The position numbers and the translations under genes are program-made. The notes below the pieces were generated by a model, which was not told the DNA's origin, did no database searches, and saw only the letters and a list, made by a program, of their open reading frames with translations. Of a stretch of 64,000 nucleotides of DNA, positions 61,253 to 64,000 are shown in pieces; position 1 is the first letter of the stretch; every line of letters starts with the position of its first letter. Source of the stretch: Candidatus Zixiibacteriota bacterium (lineage in GTDB: Bacteria; Zixibacteria; MSB-5A5; GN15; FEB-12); the NCBI GenBank assembly GCA_040756055.1, contig JBFLZR010000003.1, positions 1 through 64,000 of the forward strand, in the 5' to 3' direction.

Positions 61253-62353
61253 ATGGATCAACGGATAGACAAGCTGGCGAAAGTACTTTTGCATTACTCG
61301 CTGAAGCTGAAAAAGGGGCAATTGGTAAAAATACAGGGAGAGGTAGTAACCCTTCCGCTGCTGAAGGCCATGTTCGCTGAAGCGGTGCGCATTGGCGCAC
61401 ACCCCTTCGTGCGCCTTCTTATACCCGACAATGAAGAGGCGTTCCTGAAGTATGCCGGCGAGGAACAGCTAAGATATCTCTCCCCGATAGTCCGCACCGA
61501 GGTTAACAAGATGGATGCCTATATCCATGTCTGGGGGAGCGAGAATACCCGGTATCTCTCGGCGGCTGATTCCAAAAAGCAGGCTCGAGTGGCCAAATAC
61601 CAGAGACCGCTCAAGGATCGAATAATCAAGAGAATGTCGCAGGGACAGGTTAAATGGGTGGGGACGCAGTTTCCCACGCTGGCCGACGCTCAGGACGCTG
61701 AGATGTCGTTGCGCGACTATGAAGAGTTTGTTTACAGGGCCGGTCATCTCGATGCCGCCGACCCGGTCAAACATTGGCAGAAGGTTCACAGGGAACAGGC
61801 GAGGCTGATAAAGATTCTCAATCGTGTCGACAGGCTTCACATTGAGGCGCCGGACACCGATCTCAAGTTGCGGGTGAAGGGGCGCAAGTGGGTCAATTGC
61901 GCCGGGACCGAGAATTTCCCCGATGGCGAGATATTCACCTCACCCATCGAAGACTCCACCGAGGGTGTTATTCGATTTACCTATCCGGCGGTATACGCGG
62001 GACGCGAGGTCGAGGATGTGAGGCTGGAATTCAAGAAGGGCAAAGTGGTCAGGGAGTCGGCGGCGAAGAATCTGCAATTTCTGACCGACATGCTCAATAT
62101 GGACAAAGGTTCGCGGATTTTGGGCGAGGTTGCGATCGGGACCAATTATGAAATCAAGCGCTTCTCGCGGAACACTCTTTTCGATGAGAAGATTGGCGGG
62201 ACCTGTCATACGGCCGTAGGACACGGTTTTTCCGAGTCCGGAAGCAAAAACAAGAGCAGTCTTCACTGGGACATGGTCTGCAACCTGAAGAAGAATTCTC
62301 AGATCACGGCCGATGGGAAAGTGATTTATAGAAACGGCAAGTTTACCATTTAG
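61253..62353 (+). CDS. M29 family aminopeptidase
   Basis: The start at ATG 61253 with AAGGGG upstream replaces a longer frame beginning inside ogt, giving 366 residues. It shows the M29/thermophilic-metalloprotease layout: KLAKVLLHYSLKLKKGQLVKIQG, ENFPDGEIFTSPIEDSTEGVIRFTYPAVYAGREVEDV, GEVAIGTNYEIKRFSRNTLFDEKIGGTCHTAVGHGF and LHWDMVCNLKKNSQI, which carry the metal-binding Glu/His/Asp residues. It should be a cytoplasmic aminopeptidase. Confidence 0.9.
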   Translation: MDQRIDKLAKVLLHYSLKLKKGQLVKIQGEVVTLPLLKAMFAEAVRIGAHPFVRLLIPDNEEAFLKYAGEEQLRYLSPIVRTEVNKMDAYIHVWGSENTRYLSAADSKKQARVAKYQRPLKDRIIKRMSQGQVKWVGTQFPTLADAQDAEMSLRDYEEFVYRAGHLDAADPVKHWQKVHREQARLIKILNRVDRLHIEAPDTDLKLRVKGRKWVNCAGTENFPDGEIFTSPIEDSTEGVIRFTYPAVYAGREVEDVRLEFKKGKVVRESAAKNLQFLTDMLNMDKGSRILGEVAIGTNYEIKRFSRNTLFDEKIGGTCHTAVGHGFSESGSKNKSSLHWDMVCNLKKNSQITADGKVIYRNGKFTI

Positions 62354-62372
62354 GTTTCGCAGTTACTGAGAT

Positions 62373-62410
62373 GACCCATCTCTCTGCCGGGGGATGGGTC
62401 TTCTTTTATT
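62373..62410 (+). terminator. Terminator after the M29 aminopeptidase gene
   Basis: An 8-bp stem GACCCATC/GATGGGTC (62373-62380, 62393-62400) with a 12-nt loop is followed by TTCTTTTATT. Confidence 0.75.
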
Positions 62411-62753
62411 GGTGCCGCGGGGATGCCTGGCGGCAATCGGCCCGAATTTTTAGCTTCATTGAAAATCTCCAGACAGTGTGGGGTTGTCCCCATACTTTTC
62501 AAAAACCGCCGCCGGTATAGCGGCTGGATCTGACGGCCACGGAGTTCGGGAGGCGCTGGTCAAGTTGTTAGTTTGTAATGGGGTACCTGTTGCGTTCGGG
62601 TAAGTTTCGGTATGGCGGCGGATGGGTATGGGATGTGCTTTAGTCTTTGGTGAGTTAAGCTGAACGGTACTTTAATGACTGGGCGATAGATTAAGGGAAA
62701 AATCCCGCCGGACTGCGGTTTTTAGGCGGGTAGAGTAAAATCGAAAAGAGTGG
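62411..62753. other. Intergenic region before the prepilin gene
   Basis: About 340 bases with no gene. A hairpin CCCGCC/GGCGGG (62704-62709, 62725-62730) lies in the prepilin leader, 24 bases before its ATG. No good promoter was found. Confidence 0.5.
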
Positions 62754-63275
62754 ATGGTGAACATTATGAGAAAGTCAATTTTATCCAATCGCGGCATAAC
62801 ACTGATGGAGATAATGGTTGGCGTGGTGATAATCGGTATAGTGGCCTCAATGGCCGTGCCGCGATTCGCGACCGCCTATGAGCGGATGGAGTTCAATTCC
62901 CGTAACCGGGATATTGTCTCGGCCTTGAGGATGGCCCGTTCGAGGGCGATTACGGAGAAGGAGTTGTACGGGGTTTATTTTGATCCGTATGATATCAGGG
63001 TAGTCCAGTTTCGCAAACACGATGGTTCAGGGGCGCTCAATGACCGCTACGAGGACGGGCTCGATTCGGTTCTGAAGGTTGATACGCTTACGCCGGATAT
63101 GATATGGCTGAGTTCTTCGCTTCTCAATGATGCAGCGGTTTTTAGCCCGAATGGATCTTCGAGCACCGGCGGGGCAATTTTCCCGCTGGCGGTGACCGAG
63201 GATTTTGTGGGGTTAGCGCAGATATCACTTTTGGCCTCGACGGGGCGGGTGAAAACGGAAACCATTATTTTCTAG
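62754..63275 (+). CDS. Type IV prepilin-like protein (GspH/FimT type)
   Basis: The start is ATG 62754; a second ATG at 62766 is possible. The 173-residue protein has a short basic leader and a type III cleavage site followed by a hydrophobic helix, SNRG|ITLMEIMVGVVIIGIVASMAVPRFA, with the conserved Glu at position +5. The body (DIVSALRMARSRAITEKELYGVYFDPYDIRVVQFRKHDG) matches the GspH/FimT minor-pseudopilin group. It is cleaved and methylated by a prepilin peptidase (not in window) and fits the pilM that follows. Confidence 0.88.
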   Translation: MVNIMRKSILSNRGITLMEIMVGVVIIGIVASMAVPRFATAYERMEFNSRNRDIVSALRMARSRAITEKELYGVYFDPYDIRVVQFRKHDGSGALNDRYEDGLDSVLKVDTLTPDMIWLSSSLLNDAAVFSPNGSSSTGGAIFPLAVTEDFVGLAQISLLASTGRVKTETIIF

Positions 63276-63306
63276 TGGCTTAGCAAGCTGATAACTTCTT
63301 TGTGGC

Positions 63307-63335
63307 AACCCCTCCTTCGGGAGGGGTTTCTCTTT
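63307..63335 (+). terminator. Terminator after the prepilin gene
   Basis: A 9-bp perfect stem AACCCCTCC/GGAGGGGTT with a stable TTCG tetraloop and a following T-rich stretch, 32 bases past the stop. Confidence 0.85.
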
Positions 63336-63355
63336 GCAGGTCAAGAAGTTAGGGA

Positions 63356-63398
63356 GGCAAAAGTTTTCGATAAAGGCCAGGGGCTAAAGTTCCGATAA
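63356..63398 (+). repeat. Two short direct repeats in the pilM leader
   Basis: GGCAAAAGTTTTCGATAA (63356-63373) and GGCTAAAGTTCCGATAA (63382-63398) are closely related. TAAAGTT and CCGATAA are the two halves of a FliA-type promoter, but with no spacer between them, so a promoter is not called. Confidence 0.4.
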
Positions 63399-63545
63399 GT
63401 AACTAAGCGATTGATTGGCTCAACCGGATTGTGACAGCCGCCAATACGTAGCCGGGTTTTTTCCCGGATGGTGTTAACTGGCAGATTAATATGACGATAA
63501 TAAACGTAAGAACAAAATAACTCATAAATAAAGAGAATGACTCAT

Positions 63546-64000
63546 ATGCTGTTATCTCGCGGAAAAAAGAGTACGGTTGGTCTCGATATTGGAGCGAATT
63601 CGATAAAGCTGGTCAAGCTCGATCATACGAAGTCGGGTTATGCCGTGTCTGCTATCGGTATTCGCGAATTGCCGCCCGAAGCGATCGTAGCCGATGAAAT
63701 TCGGGATCGCGAAGCGGTCATATTCAATGTCCAGTCGCTAATCGATCAGACCGACCCCAAGATAAAGGATGTTGTCGTCTCAATCTCCGGTCACAGCGTA
63801 ATCACGGATCGATTCAACATCGACAAGAAGTCGGGTGCCGAGGCCGAGCAGGCCATCCTTTTCGAAACCGAGCAGCGTGCTCCGTTTGACATTGACGATG
63901 TCTCGCTGGATTACCATGTCGTAAAGACCGACGATGAGTCCAACAAGATGGATGTGCTGCTGGTCGCGGCCCGCAAAGAGTACTTAAGAATGTATCTCGA
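63546..64000 (+). CDS. pilM: Type IV pilus assembly protein PilM (partial)
   Basis: A frame from ATG 63546 runs off the window (about 151 codons seen). The product starts with an actin-like ATPase motif STVGLDIGANSIKLVKLDH and continues ...VISGHSVITDRFNIDKKSG...AILFETEQRAPFDIDDVSLDYHVV, which matches PilM, the cytoplasmic platform protein that binds the PilN N-terminus. The rest of pilMNOPQ presumably lies to the right. It belongs with the prepilin gene to a pilus cluster. Confidence 0.9.
   Translation, partial: MLLSRGKKSTVGLDIGANSIKLVKLDHTKSGYAVSAIGIRELPPEAIVADEIRDREAVIFNVQSLIDQTDPKIKDVVVSISGHSVITDRFNIDKKSGAEAEQAILFETEQRAPFDIDDVSLDYHVVKTDDESNKMDVLLVAARKEYLRMYL

Noticed and set aside
63356-63398. 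FliA-type promoter before pilM
   Set aside because: The two boxes are adjacent instead of about 11 bases apart.

Overview
This 64 kb window looks like a chromosomal fragment from an uncultured, Gram-negative, anaerobic or respiratory bacterium of the FCB/Zixibacteria type. That placement is inference. It rests on five secreted proteins ending in the same YPNPFNP...LVK sorting tail, outer-membrane beta-barrels, TPR-free lipoproteins, a type IV pilus cluster, a ferredoxin-based 2-oxoacid oxidoreductase, multihaem cytochromes, strong GGAGG ribosome-binding sites and short intergenic distances. No rRNA operon, phage, transposase or CRISPR array was seen.

Layout. 1-790: three tandem, near-identical 22-23 codon micro-genes, each with its own AGGAGG site and its own terminator; this is the most novel-looking feature. 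790-11104 (minus strand): a regulatory block with a histidine kinase lacking its histidine, a DUF4390-like protein, a bactofilin-like/Omp85-like outer-membrane protein, an NtrY/NtrX-type two-component pair, a Nudix hydrolase, and an RsbU/RsbW/RsbV-type partner-switching set. 11329-18304 (minus): one long operon coupling a 2-oxoacid:ferredoxin oxidoreductase (KorABCD) to a NuoEFG/HydB-like NADH diaphorase, a 4Fe-4S carrier and a P-loop ATPase. 18577-29524: lipoproteins, a citryl-CoA-lyase-like enzyme whose catalytic Asp appears to be Asn, an M24 aminopeptidase, a giant subtilase and a beta-propeller protein. 29766-34700: a DASS-type carboxylate transporter, then gatE-gatD, the archaeal-type Glu-tRNA(Gln) amidotransferase, unexpected in a bacterium. 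34700-36540: small lipoprotein and periplasmic genes separated by a candidate small-RNA locus with two covarying, C-rich-loop terminator hairpins. 36541-43119: exported proteins (Reeler-like, beta-helix, papain-like, M1-like). 43179-49222: rubrerythrin-like protein, a VOC-nitroreductase fusion, a secreted LIM-DA1-like metallopeptidase, and a cupredoxin/DUF5777/YceI cluster flanked by a ~195-bp duplication carrying an intact and a decayed tRNA-Arg. 49725-53048: an Hmc-like respiratory complex (ferredoxin subunit, NrfD-like membrane subunit, 13-haem cytochrome). 53312-62353: tRNA-Pro, a repeat-rich gap, rlmN and housekeeping peptidases and repair genes. 62754-64000: a prepilin and the start of pilM.

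How the genes fit together. The Kor-diaphorase operon would carry electrons from 2-oxoacid oxidation to ferredoxin and on to NAD, or the reverse for carboxylation; the citryl-CoA-lyase-like gene nearby hints at a reductive or partial TCA role. The Hmc-like complex would link the quinone pool to a periplasmic cytochrome. The exported proteases and adhesin-like proteins probably share one secretion route through their common tail. All functions are read from sequence and memory of protein families; no database search was possible.
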